A model generated the notes under the pieces. It was not told where the DNA came from and searched no databases. It worked only from the letters and a program-made list of their open reading frames with translations. A stretch of 64,000 bases of DNA from Mycobacterium sp. E787. Lineage in GTDB: Bacteria; Actinomycetota; Actinomycetes; Mycobacteriales; Mycobacteriaceae. Position 1 is the stretch's first letter. Each line of letters begins with the position of its first letter. Below are positions 49,414 through 57,147 of the stretch, one piece after another. The DNA is taken from the NCBI RefSeq assembly GCF_001668725.1, contig NZ_LZKL01000095.1, positions 62,001 through 126,000 of the forward strand, in the 5' to 3' direction. Both the position numbers and the translations under genes were made by a program.

Positions 49414-51666
49414 TTATCCGGAGCCGGCCGACACCACCGACGTGATGCGGTGGATGGCGAAGTCACGCAGCCGCCCCGACGCCGAGTCGAAGGCCACCAG
49501 CTGTCCGCCCTTGATTGTGATCGGCGACACCACCCGCTGCGTGGCCACGCCGGCCGCGTCGAGGTAGCCGATCACCAGGGTTTCCTGGTCCTTGGCCGCG
49601 CGCTGCAGCAGCGACATGGTGACCGCCGGGTCGACGCGGATGTTCCCGAAGGGCGCGGCGGTCACCTTCCGCAGCACCGAGACGACGGCGTTCAACGTCT
49701 CGCCGCTCGGGCGTGGCGGCGGGCGGTACGGGCGGCGCTGCTGCGGCGTGGGCACCCTGGCCCCGCGCGGCCGGACGTCGACGATGGAACCGGTGGAATC
49801 CTCGGCGGCCGGGGCGAAGCCCGCCTTGCGCAACGCGGCGAGCACCTCGGCGATCGGCGCCGGCGACACCGCCACCGTCGGCGCCAGCGCACGCAACTGT
49901 AGCTCCTCGGCGGCCGCCACGGCCTGTGCCAGCAGTGCCGGGTCCTCGCACCGCACGAACGAAGTGGCCATGCCGATCCGGAGCTGGCCATGCCGCCGGG
50001 CCACGTCGTCGATGAGATAGGTAAGCCCCTGCGGCACAGGAGTTTTGGAGTGCTTGGCGAAAAGGTCGTGCATCCAGTCGCGGGTCTTGCCGACGTCGAG
50101 GGCGTGTCGGATGGACTGCTCGCTGATGCGGTACACCATCGCAGTGCCGGCCGATTCGACGGTGGCGACCGTGGCCAGGTCGTCGGCGAGGTCGCGCTGC
50201 AACGGCCCGGGCACCACCACGGTCAGGTCGGCCTGCACCAGGAAGTGGTCGATCGGCGGCGGCATCGCCCGCGTCATCGCGTGCACCGCGGCCTCGGGGT
50301 CGCCGGCTTCGTCGAGCAGTGCCCGGCCGGGTGTACTGATCGCCCCGCGGCCCACCAGGCCCATCGCATGGCCCTCGGTCAGGAGGTCGGCGACGGGTTG
50401 CGGCTGCAGCCGCCTGGCCCAGCGCGGACGCCGCCAGATCAACGCCGCCGAAGCGGTGACCGCGTCCACGCCGGCACCGGGCGGCAGCCCGCACAGCATG
50501 CCGAGCAGCAGTCGGCGATCCAGCGGAGCGGCCGTCGAATACAGCGAATCCGTCAGCGCGCCATAGGGTTTGGCATCCGGGCCGCGAGTGCCGATCAGCG
50601 CCGGCCGGCTGGGCAGATCGAGCCAGGTGCCGGCCAGCAGGTGCCAGCGCTCGGCGGGGGGCATCGCGGTGAACCGTTCGGTGGCGGCCGTGGGGGCCCA
50701 ATACGGCCCGTCGCCGTCGGGGGGCTCCGGGTCGGGCAGCCCGCTGGCGATCAATCCCGCCGCGGCGGCGATCTCCAGGATCAGGCCCAGCCGCGGCTCC
50801 TCGATGCCCGTCGCCTTGGCCAGCCGCTTGACCTCACGAATCCCCAGTCCGCCGCTGCGCAGCTCGGAAACCGGTGCGGCGCCCAGGGTTTGCAGCAGCA
50901 GGTCGAGCTCGCGCAACAGGTCGATGACGGCTCCCGCCGCCACCGCGTCGACGTCGGCGGGACGGTTGGTCGACACGATCGGGTCCGGGGCCGTCAGCTG
51001 CAGGGGGCCGGGGTCCTCGCCGCGCAACACCTGCCCCACATGGCGGGGCAGGATCACCGTCTCGGCATCGATGCGCCGCAGCAGGCCCTTCGCCAGCAGT
51101 TGCGGCACCGGCCGCTCCGCCGGGGCGCCGGGCGCGGCGTCGCGGGTGCGGCCCATCGGCGAACCTTCGAGCAGCTTCTCCAGCACGTCGAGCTGCGCCT
51201 GGTCGAGCCCGTCGATGAGGGCGGCGATCTCTTCGCCGGTCCGGGAGCTGTCCTCGAGCGTGACCTGCCCGGGATGCCACGGCAACGCATGGCCGGCGTC
51301 GGCGGCCACCCGGACGGCCGTCTCGCCCCAGACCAGGGCGCGCTGCCTGAGGTCGTCGAGCGCGCCGAGCACGTCGGCCTCGTCGGCGCGATCACCGATG
51401 AGGGCCAGCAGCTTGGCGGTCGGCACCGGGGTGGAATCGGCCTGCAGCACCAGCAGCGCGTCGAGCACCGCCAGCCGGAGGAAGTCCAGGTCGTCGGTGG
51501 CGGCCTTGACCGACTGGCGCGCCTGTGCCCGCGCGGCCAGCGCGGCGATGCTGCCGGGCGGGGGCTGCGCGAGGTCTGGCCGGAGTTCGAGCAGCCGGAT
51601 CAGCCGCTCGTCGGGTAGGTCGGCCAGCCAGGACCCCAGCGGGATATCCGGGGTGTTGTCGGTCAT
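49414..51666 (-). CDS. Helicase-associated protein (XPB/Ssl2 N-terminal-like), Rv0862c type
   Basis: A 750-residue protein without helicase motifs, matching Rv0862c (756). It contains the helicase XPB/Ssl2 N-terminal-type domain near the C-terminus (HFLVQADLTVVVPGPLQRDL and GFAPAAEDSTG). The N-terminal half is helical with many Leu/Ala. Lying 7 bp upstream of ercc3 on the same strand, it is probably a partner that loads or regulates it. ATG 51666 chosen because the upstream 16 codons are not conserved-looking. The exact role is unknown. Confidence 0.9.
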   Translation of the reverse strand: MTDNTPDIPLGSWLADLPDERLIRLLELRPDLAQPPPGSIAALAARAQARQSVKAATDDLDFLRLAVLDALLVLQADSTPVPTAKLLALIGDRADEADVLGALDDLRQRALVWGETAVRVAADAGHALPWHPGQVTLEDSSRTGEEIAALIDGLDQAQLDVLEKLLEGSPMGRTRDAAPGAPAERPVPQLLAKGLLRRIDAETVILPRHVGQVLRGEDPGPLQLTAPDPIVSTNRPADVDAVAAGAVIDLLRELDLLLQTLGAAPVSELRSGGLGIREVKRLAKATGIEEPRLGLILEIAAAAGLIASGLPDPEPPDGDGPYWAPTAATERFTAMPPAERWHLLAGTWLDLPSRPALIGTRGPDAKPYGALTDSLYSTAAPLDRRLLLGMLCGLPPGAGVDAVTASAALIWRRPRWARRLQPQPVADLLTEGHAMGLVGRGAISTPGRALLDEAGDPEAAVHAMTRAMPPPIDHFLVQADLTVVVPGPLQRDLADDLATVATVESAGTAMVYRISEQSIRHALDVGKTRDWMHDLFAKHSKTPVPQGLTYLIDDVARRHGQLRIGMATSFVRCEDPALLAQAVAAAEELQLRALAPTVAVSPAPIAEVLAALRKAGFAPAAEDSTGSIVDVRPRGARVPTPQQRRPYRPPPRPSGETLNAVVSVLRKVTAAPFGNIRVDPAVTMSLLQRAAKDQETLVIGYLDAAGVATQRVVSPITIKGGQLVAFDSASGRLRDFAIHRITSVVSAGSG

Positions 51667-51750
51667 TGCTGACCAGCGTAAAGCAGGCGGCGGACCCAAC
51701 GGCCACGCGCGCACGGCCTTGCGCTACACGCGCGTGCGCGACCTGTCAGA

Positions 51751-51960
51751 ATGGACCGCGTGGCTGAAACTCCTGAGGGCAGGGCGCGCAAGACCAACTA
51801 CGTCGACAACGGCTGGCCGACGACGGACCCGGACGACCACGCCGTGAGCGAACTGGTCAGCGACCGGACGGGCGCGCTGTCGCCCTACGGCGAGCTGGTG
51901 TTCCCGCTGCCCGCGACCGACCTGCCCTACGTCCACCCGGTGACGGTCGTCAACCGGTAG
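51751..51960 (+). CDS. Small conserved protein, Rv0863 type
   Basis: A 69-residue protein. It carries TNYVDNGWPTTDPDDHAVSE and GELVFPLPATDLPYVHPVTV. I recognise the Rv0863 position and size but no function. ATG 51751 or GTG 51760 could start it. moaC follows 9 bp downstream, suggesting co-transcription with the molybdopterin genes. Confidence 0.7.
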   Translation: MDRVAETPEGRARKTNYVDNGWPTTDPDDHAVSELVSDRTGALSPYGELVFPLPATDLPYVHPVTVVNR

Positions 51961-51969
51961 GCCGCTCGG

Positions 51970-52479
51970 ATGGCTAGGGCCTCTGAGGCCCCTGAGGTCC
52001 CCGAGGCCTCGGCGGGAACGCTGTCGCACCTCGACGAGCGCGGCGCGGCGCACATGGTCGACGTCACGGAGAAGGGCGCCACCAAGCGCACCGCCGTCGC
52101 CGCGGGCGCGCTGCGGACCTCGCCGCGGGTGGTGGCGCTGATCTCCACCGGCGGCCTGCCCAAGGGCGACGCGTTGGCCACGGCGCGGGTGGCGGGCATC
52201 CTGGCGGCTAAGCGCACCAGCGAGCTGATCCCGCTCTGCCATCAGCTGGCGCTCACCGGGGTCGACATCGACTTCGCCATCGGCGAGTCGGACATCGAGA
52301 TCACCGCGACCGTGCGCAGCACCGACCGCACCGGGGTGGAGATGGAGGCGCTGACCGCGGTCAGCGTCGCCGGGCTGACGCTCTACGACATGATCAAAGC
52401 GGTCGACCCGGCCGCTCGCATCGACGACATCCGGGTACTGCGCAAGCAGGGCGGCAAAAGCGGAAGCTGGGAGCGGTGA
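51970..52479 (+). CDS. moaC: Cyclic pyranopterin monophosphate synthase MoaC
   Basis: A 169-residue MoaC. It carries LAAKRTSELIPLCHQLALTG (the region with the conserved Cys-His) and DRTGVEMEALTAVSVAGLTL with YDMIKAVD. MoaC and MoaA convert GTP to cyclic pyranopterin monophosphate in molybdenum cofactor synthesis. It corresponds by position to Rv0864 (MoaC2). The stop overlaps the mog start by 1 bp. Confidence 0.93.
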   Translation: MARASEAPEVPEASAGTLSHLDERGAAHMVDVTEKGATKRTAVAAGALRTSPRVVALISTGGLPKGDALATARVAGILAAKRTSELIPLCHQLALTGVDIDFAIGESDIEITATVRSTDRTGVEMEALTAVSVAGLTLYDMIKAVDPAARIDDIRVLRKQGGKSGSWER

Positions 52480-52961
52480 TGAGCGCGCGATCCGCACGGG
52501 TGATCATCGCTTCGACCCGCGCGTCGGCAGGGGCGTATGACGACCGGTGCGGGCCCATCATTGCGGAATGGCTCGAGCAGCAAGGGTTTTCGTCGGTACA
52601 GCCGGAGGTGGTCGCGGACGGGGAGCCGGTCGGGCAGGCGTTGCATGCCGCGCTGGACGCCGAGGTGGATCTGATCATCACCTCGGGCGGCACCGGCATC
52701 TCGCCGAGCGACAGCACGCCCGACCAGACGGTCGCGGTGCTGGATTACATGATTCCAGGACTCGCCGACGCCATCCGCCGTTCCGGGCTGCCCAAGGTGC
52801 CGACCTCCGTGCTGTCGCGCGGCGTGTGCGGCGTGGCCGGCCGGACGTTGATCGTCAATCTGCCGGGTTCCCCCGGCGGGGTGCGCGACGGCCTCGGGGT
52901 GCTCGCCGACGTTCTCGACCACGCGCTGGACCAACTCGCCGGCGGGGATCACGAGCGATGA
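52479..52961 (+). CDS. mog: Molybdopterin adenylyltransferase (Mog/MoaB)
   Basis: A 160-residue MoaB/Mog protein. It carries the family motifs ITSGGTGISPSDSTPDQT (catalytic GGTG) and NLPGSPGGVRDGL (substrate loop). It adenylylates molybdopterin before molybdenum insertion. ATG 52479 matches the start of Rv0865; GTG 52476 is in frame. The gene overlaps moaC and is followed by moaE with a 4-bp overlap, so it is one operon. Confidence 0.92.
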   Translation: MSARSARVIIASTRASAGAYDDRCGPIIAEWLEQQGFSSVQPEVVADGEPVGQALHAALDAEVDLIITSGGTGISPSDSTPDQTVAVLDYMIPGLADAIRRSGLPKVPTSVLSRGVCGVAGRTLIVNLPGSPGGVRDGLGVLADVLDHALDQLAGGDHER

Positions 52962-53383
52962 CGCACGTCCTGCGCGCCGCCATGACCGAAGAGCCGATCT
53001 TTCTGGCCGAGCACGAAGAACTGGTCGGCCACCAGTCGGCCGGAGCCGTCGTCGGGTTCGTGGGCATGATCCGCGACCACGACGGCGGCCGCCGGGTGGT
53101 GCGGCTGGAGTATTCCGCGCACCCGTCGGCCGCGGAGGTCCTGGCCCAGGTGGTGGCCGAGGTCGCGGAGGAATCCAGCGGCGTGCGGGCCGTCGCCGCC
53201 AGCCACCGCATCGGCGTGCTGCACATCGGTGAGGCCGCGCTGGTATCGGCCGTCGCCGCCGACCATCGCGGGGCGGCGTTCGACACCTGCACCCGCCTGG
53301 TGGACACCATCAAGGCGCGGCTGCCGGTGTGGAAGCACCAGTTCTTCGATGACGGCACCGAAGAGTGGGTGGGCTCGGCCTAG
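52958..53383 (+). CDS. moaE: Molybdopterin synthase catalytic subunit MoaE
   Basis: A 141-residue MoaE. It has GAVVGFVGMIRDHDGGRRV, LEYSAHPSAAEVLAQ, HRIGVLHIGEAALVSAV and the active-site LPVWKHQFFDDGTEEW with the conserved Lys. It combines with thiocarboxylated MoaD to make molybdopterin. It matches Rv0866 and its ATG overlaps the mog stop by 4 bp. The gene ends 31 bp before the rpfA end (convergent). Confidence 0.93.
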   Translation: MTHVLRAAMTEEPIFLAEHEELVGHQSAGAVVGFVGMIRDHDGGRRVVRLEYSAHPSAAEVLAQVVAEVAEESSGVRAVAASHRIGVLHIGEAALVSAVAADHRGAAFDTCTRLVDTIKARLPVWKHQFFDDGTEEWVGSA

Positions 53384-53414
53384 AGCCGCCGGGCCTGTTA
53401 CCGACTCGGCGGCG

Positions 53415-54236
53415 TCAGCCTGCCTGAGGCGGCTGCGCCAGCGCGTCCAGTGCGTCGTTCCCGTGGATGTCCGCGCCGCGGATGGCTTCCCACAGTTGCC
53501 TGGTGTAGCCGACGTTGGACGCGGGCTGCGGTGGGGCCGGCGCGTCGACGACGGGCGCGTCAGCGGGTGGCGCGGGCGGCAGGTCCGCGGGCGGCGGCGC
53601 CGGCGCGTCGGCCGGGGGAGCCGGCGGGACTGCGTCGGCCGGGGGAGCCGGCGGGACCGGCGCGCCGGCGGGGGGGGGGGGGGACGGGCCGAAGGAGGTC
53701 AGCTGCACCGGCGGTGCCGGATCCGCGGGCGGCGGGGGAGGCGGCGGCGGAGCGTCCGGCGGGGGCGCATCGGCGGGCGGCGGAGCCAGCGGGCCGGGGC
53801 CGCCGTTGAGCCCCGGCGCGTCCAGCGGGGCATCCATCCCCGCCGGCGCGGGGGCCGGCACCTCGCGCGGTGTGGCGCCCGACAGCGGGCCGCCGCAGAC
53901 GGGCCAGGCGCCGCGGCCCTGAGTGGCCAACACCCGCTCGGCGACCGCGATCTGCTGTTCCTTGGTGGCCAGTTCGGCGGACGGGGCGTACTGGCCACCG
54001 CCGTGCGAAGCCCACGTGGCTGCGCTGAACTGCACGCCGCCGTGGTAGCCGTTGCCGGTGTTGATGGCCCAGTTGCCGCCCGACTCGCAGCGGGCTACTT
54101 GGTCCCACTCGCCGTCGGTGGCCGCGGCCGCCTGGCCGGCGAGGGCGATGCTGCCGCCACCAAGAACCGCCCCCGTGAAGGCGATCTTGGCGACGCTGAT
54201 GCTGGAAGTGGTGGGCTTACGATGACGTCCACTCAT
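53415..54236 (-). CDS. rpfA: Resuscitation-promoting factor RpfA
   Basis: A 273-residue secreted muralytic enzyme. The signal peptide ends near A39 (AGQAAAAT). The Rpf domain (about 40-120) has the catalytic Glu51 in ARCESGGNW, paired Cys50 and Cys114, and GYHGGVQFSAATWASHGG. It cleaves peptidoglycan to restart growth. After it comes a Pro/Ala/Asp-rich tail (about 120-240), shorter than in RpfA of M. tuberculosis (407 residues). A 14-G tract at 53670-53683 lies within it (residues about 185-189). The ATG at 54236 follows a ydaO-type leader, so the gene is likely controlled by c-di-AMP. Confidence 0.93.
   Translation of the reverse strand: MSGRHRKPTTSSISVAKIAFTGAVLGGGSIALAGQAAAATDGEWDQVARCESGGNWAINTGNGYHGGVQFSAATWASHGGGQYAPSAELATKEQQIAVAERVLATQGRGAWPVCGGPLSGATPREVPAPAPAGMDAPLDAPGLNGGPGPLAPPPADAPPPDAPPPPPPPPADPAPPVQLTSFGPSPPPPAGAPVPPAPPADAVPPAPPADAPAPPPADLPPAPPADAPVVDAPAPPQPASNVGYTRQLWEAIRGADIHGNDALDALAQPPQAG
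53670..53683. repeat. 14-base G homopolymer inside rpfA
   Basis: A run of 14 G on the plus strand (C on the coding strand) encodes Pro residues in the Pro-rich tail of RpfA. Runs of this length are prone to slippage. A change of one base would shift the frame and alter or truncate the last third of RpfA, leaving the catalytic domain intact. Confidence 0.9.
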
Positions 54237-54249
54237 GCGCGCGCGAATA

Positions 54250-54445
54250 TTCCTCTCTCGTGACGCGCCTACGAGGTCAGCTGTCGGGTTCGGGTTGGAG
54301 AGGCCACCCGGCCAACGCCGTACTCCCATGGGAGCCGGCGTCGGCTTCACCCCAAGGAGCCGCAAGCGGCTCCAGTCCGATCGCGGTGGACCGGTGGGTC
54401 CCCCGCCTCCATCCAAAATGTCGGTGTCCCCCACCTATGGATGGA
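54250..54445 (-). ncRNA. ydaO/yuaA-type (c-di-AMP) riboswitch upstream of rpfA
   Basis: Read on the minus strand toward rpfA, the leader contains GCGGGGGACCCACCGG, then TTGGGGTGAAGCCGACG, then CCCGAACCCGACAGCTGACC and CTCGTAGGCG. These three blocks match the conserved elements of the ydaO class, in the right order. The class binds c-di-AMP and turns genes off. The riboswitch upstream of rpfA is known in M. tuberculosis. The 5' boundary is uncertain; a hairpin with CCATCCA arms spans 54409-54444. Confidence 0.8.
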
Positions 54446-54669
54446 GCTCGGCGCGATAGGTGTAGGAGGAACGCCGTTCGGTCGATTGACGAACCCTCGG
54501 AGACGCTAGCGCCTTCTGTTCGTCTCGTCACGTCTTGCGAAACCCGGCGTTTCCCTCACGGCCATGTGCGAAAAGCCCAGGAACACTAGGGATTTGCGCA
54601 GGTCATGGTGCCCGATATCGCGGCGTGATTTTGCCGTTATCGTTCCGTTACGTGAGGTATCTCACAGTT
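54446..54669. promoter_or_regulatory. Promoter region between moaD and the rpfA leader
   Basis: No gene is supported here. It must hold the rpfA promoter. The stretch 54590-54660 is relatively AT-rich (CGTTATCGTTCCGTTACG, TGAGGTATCTCACAG near 54650) and includes the dyad TGAGGTATCTCA at 54652-54663 (approximate). Confidence 0.5.
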
Positions 54670-54957
54670 TCAGCCGCCGGCGAAGGGCGGTAAGACATCG
54701 ATCGTGTTACCGGGGCGCAACGCCGCCGTTTCGTCGCGGACCGCGATGCCGTCGCAGAGATACGAGCAGCGGCTCAACACGGTGGCGAGGCGGGATCCAC
54801 GAACGGCGAGCCGCTCGACCAGCCCGGCGACCGTCGTGCCGGCACGCACGACCAAATTCTCCGCGTCGACTCCCGCGGCGGCGCGCGCGGCGGCGAAGTA
54901 GCGGACCGTCACTTCGATGCCCTGCGCTTCGGCGGGGGCCTCCGTCGGGCTAGCCAC
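54670..54957 (-). CDS. moaD: Molybdopterin synthase sulfur carrier MoaD
   Basis: A 95-residue ubiquitin-like protein ending in Gly-Gly (LPPFAGG), which is thiocarboxylated to deliver sulfur to MoaE. It carries VTVRYFAAARAAAGVDAENL. It matches Rv0868c (MoaD2). The GTG start overlaps the end of moaA by 8 bp. The MoaE partner is on the opposite strand, beyond rpfA. Confidence 0.92.
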   Translation of the reverse strand: MASPTEAPAEAQGIEVTVRYFAAARAAAGVDAENLVVRAGTTVAGLVERLAVRGSRLATVLSRCSYLCDGIAVRDETAALRPGNTIDVLPPFAGG

Positions 54958-56029
54958 CGATCGCGCTCATCGGCCGGACGGGCTGGACGAAGTCGGGATC
55001 GTTGATGCCGTGGCCGGCGGGCTTGGCCCACATCGCACCACGCCAGGCCGCCTCGATCGCGTCGTCGTTCGCGCCGCCGCGCAGCAGCCCCCGGAGATCG
55101 GTCTCCTCGGTCGAGAACAGGCAGCTGCGAACCTGGCCGTCGGCCGTGAGCCGGGTGCGGTCGCACGTGGAGCAGAAGGCATGAGACACCGACGCGATGA
55201 CGCCGAATTTGCCGCTCGGGGTGCCCGGGCCGGTGTCGACCAGCCAGAGCTCGGCGGGCGCAGACCCGCGCGGCGCCGGGTCCGGGCGCAACCGGAAGTG
55301 CGGGCGCAGCGTCGCCAGCACATCGTCGGCGCTGAGCGCGGCGCCGCGGCGCCACTGATGCCCGGCGTCCAGCGGCATCTGCTCGATGACGCGCAGCTGA
55401 TGGCCGTGCTCGAGGCAGAACCGCAACAGGCCGACCACGTCCTCGCGACCTGTCACCGGGTCGAGCACCGCGTTGACCTTGACCGGCGTCAGACCCGCCT
55501 CCTTTGCGGCCGCCAGGCCGTCCAGCACGTCGGCGAGCCGGTCCCGGCGGGTGATGGCCGCGAAGTGGTCACGGTCCACGCTGTCCATCGACACGTTGAC
55601 GCGGTCCAGGCCCGCCTCGGCGAGCGCGGCGGCCCGCCGCGCCAGGCCCAGACCGTTGGTGGTCAGCGAGATCTCGGGGCGCGGCGTCAGTCCGGCCGCC
55701 GCGGCCACCACCTCTTCGAGGTGGCGCGCCAGCAACGGCTCACCCCCGGTGAACCGCACGCTGGTGATGCCGAGGCGGGTGACGGCGATGTACATCAGCC
55801 TGGCGAGCTCGTCGGGCCGCAGCAGTTGCTCTCCGGGCAGCCAGTCCAAGCCCTCGGCCGGCATGCAATAGCTGCAACGCAGGTTGCAGCGATCGGTCAG
55901 CGAGACCCGCAGGTCGGTGGCGGCACGCCCGTAGGTGTCCACGAGCGGGCCGCCGGCGGGAGCGTCTCGGGCCGCGGCGCCGGCAGTGCGGCCCGGCACC
56001 GTCGGTAGGCCCAATGCCGTCAGCGTCAT
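54950..56029 (-). CDS. moaA: GTP 3',8-cyclase MoaA (radical SAM)
   Basis: A 359-residue radical SAM enzyme. The SAM-cluster Cys are C48, C52 and C55 (DRCNLRCSYC); the second cluster uses Cys in FCSTCDRTRLT and SCLFS near the end, and the chain ends in SAIGG, the conserved C-terminal GG. It makes 3',8-cyclo-GTP for molybdenum cofactor synthesis. It matches Rv0869c (MoaA2). ATG 56029 is the family start; the frame upstream overlaps the next gene. Its start overlaps the stop of the YccF-like gene. Confidence 0.94.
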   Translation of the reverse strand: MTLTALGLPTVPGRTAGAAARDAPAGGPLVDTYGRAATDLRVSLTDRCNLRCSYCMPAEGLDWLPGEQLLRPDELARLMYIAVTRLGITSVRFTGGEPLLARHLEEVVAAAAGLTPRPEISLTTNGLGLARRAAALAEAGLDRVNVSMDSVDRDHFAAITRRDRLADVLDGLAAAKEAGLTPVKVNAVLDPVTGREDVVGLLRFCLEHGHQLRVIEQMPLDAGHQWRRGAALSADDVLATLRPHFRLRPDPAPRGSAPAELWLVDTGPGTPSGKFGVIASVSHAFCSTCDRTRLTADGQVRSCLFSTEETDLRGLLRGGANDDAIEAAWRGAMWAKPAGHGINDPDFVQPVRPMSAIGG

Positions 56030-56439
56030 GCGGGCACCGCCCCGAATCGGCCCGGCGAGTCGGGCGAGCTCACGGGAACGATCTCCTTGCCCAGCGGCAT
56101 CAAAGACACCGGGATCAACTTGAGATTGGCCAGCGCCAGCGGGATGCCGACGATCGTCACCGCCATCGCCGCGGCGCTCACCAGGTGACCGATCGCCAGC
56201 CACAACCCGAACAGCACTATCCAGACGACATTTCCGATGAGGGCGCCCGTCCCGGCGGTGGGCTTGTCGACGATCGTCCGGCCGAACGGCCACAACGCGT
56301 ACGACGCGATGCGAAGCGACGCGAAGCCGAAGGGAATGGTGACGATGAGCAGAAAGCTGACGAGCGCCGCGAGCAGGTATCCGGCGGCCATCCACAGGCC
56401 GCCGAACACGAGCCAGATGATGTTGAGGATCAGGCGCAT
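56026..56439 (-). CDS. YccF family inner-membrane protein
   Basis: A 137-residue protein with two repeats of a two-helix unit of the YccF (DUF307) family: LILNIIWLVFGGLWMAAGYL and GNVVWIVLFGLWLAIGHLV. It matches Rv0870c. Three to four membrane spans are expected. The role is unknown. ATG 56439 has GGAGGGG upstream. The stop overlaps the moaA start (ATGA). Confidence 0.88.
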   Translation of the reverse strand: MRLILNIIWLVFGGLWMAAGYLLAALVSFLLIVTIPFGFASLRIASYALWPFGRTIVDKPTAGTGALIGNVVWIVLFGLWLAIGHLVSAAAMAVTIVGIPLALANLKLIPVSLMPLGKEIVPVSSPDSPGRFGAVPA

Positions 56440-56603
56440 AGCTCCCCTCCAAACGGTAATGCCAGGGTACCCAGTGCCGGGTAACGGGGGTGCTCGGCAG
56501 GCGGGCAGCCGAGTAGGATCAGGATTCAACATGCGTCCTGCGCAGGCGGGACGCTTCTTGCGTCACCCAATCCAGTGATCCGTCAGACAAGCAGGTGAGA
56601 CCA

Positions 56604-57014
56604 GTGCCGACCGGCAAGGTTAAGTGGTACGACGCCGAAAAGGGGTTCGGCTTCCTGTCGCAGGAGGACGGCGAGGACGTCTACGTCCGCTCGTCGGCGT
56701 TGCCCGCCGGGGTCGAGGGGCTCAAGGCGGGACAGCGGGTGGAATTCGGCGTCGCCTCCGGCCGGCGCGGACCGCAGGCCTTGAGCCTCAAGCTGATCGA
56801 TCCCCCGCCCAGCCTTTCCAAGACGCGGCGGGAGGCGGCGCCCGTCGAGCACAAGCACAGCCCCGACGAGTTGCACGGGATGGTCGAGGACATGATCACG
56901 CTGCTGGAGGGCGCCGTGCAGCCCGAGTTGCGTAAGGGTCGCTACCCGGACCGCAAGACCGCCCGTCGGGTCTCCGAGGTGGTCAAGGCCGTGGCCCGGG
57001 AGCTCGACTCCTAA
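56604..57014 (+). CDS. cspB: Cold shock protein CspB (extended form)
   Basis: A 136-residue protein. The first 70 residues form a cold-shock domain with RNP1 (KGFGFL, residues 13-18) and RNP2 (VYVRSS, 27-32). The C-terminal 60-residue extension is charged and helical, as in Rv0871. It binds single-stranded RNA and DNA. GTG 56604 has AGGTGAG upstream; an earlier GTG at 56595 is possible. In M. tuberculosis a PE_PGRS gene follows; here the gap goes straight to fadE10. Confidence 0.9.
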   Translation: MPTGKVKWYDAEKGFGFLSQEDGEDVYVRSSALPAGVEGLKAGQRVEFGVASGRRGPQALSLKLIDPPPSLSKTRREAAPVEHKHSPDELHGMVEDMITLLEGAVQPELRKGRYPDRKTARRVSEVVKAVARELDS

Positions 57015-57069
57015 CCGGCGTCGACTCGCAGCGAACCGGTGCGCCGTGAAGCTACCCGGTGGTAACTTC

Positions 57070-57091
57070 GACATTCGTAGGTCGTAATGTC
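57070..57091. promoter_or_regulatory. Candidate operator upstream of fadE10
   Basis: GACATT, a 10-bp spacer and AATGTC form a dyad 56 bp upstream of the fadE10 start. TetR-type lipid regulators bind dyads of this spacing, but the regulator is not known. Confidence 0.4.
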
Positions 57092-57147
57092 TGGCCCACC
57101 AGCCGGTACTCAGGCCTCGAATGTGAGTCGTTAGCGAGGAGGCGGCG

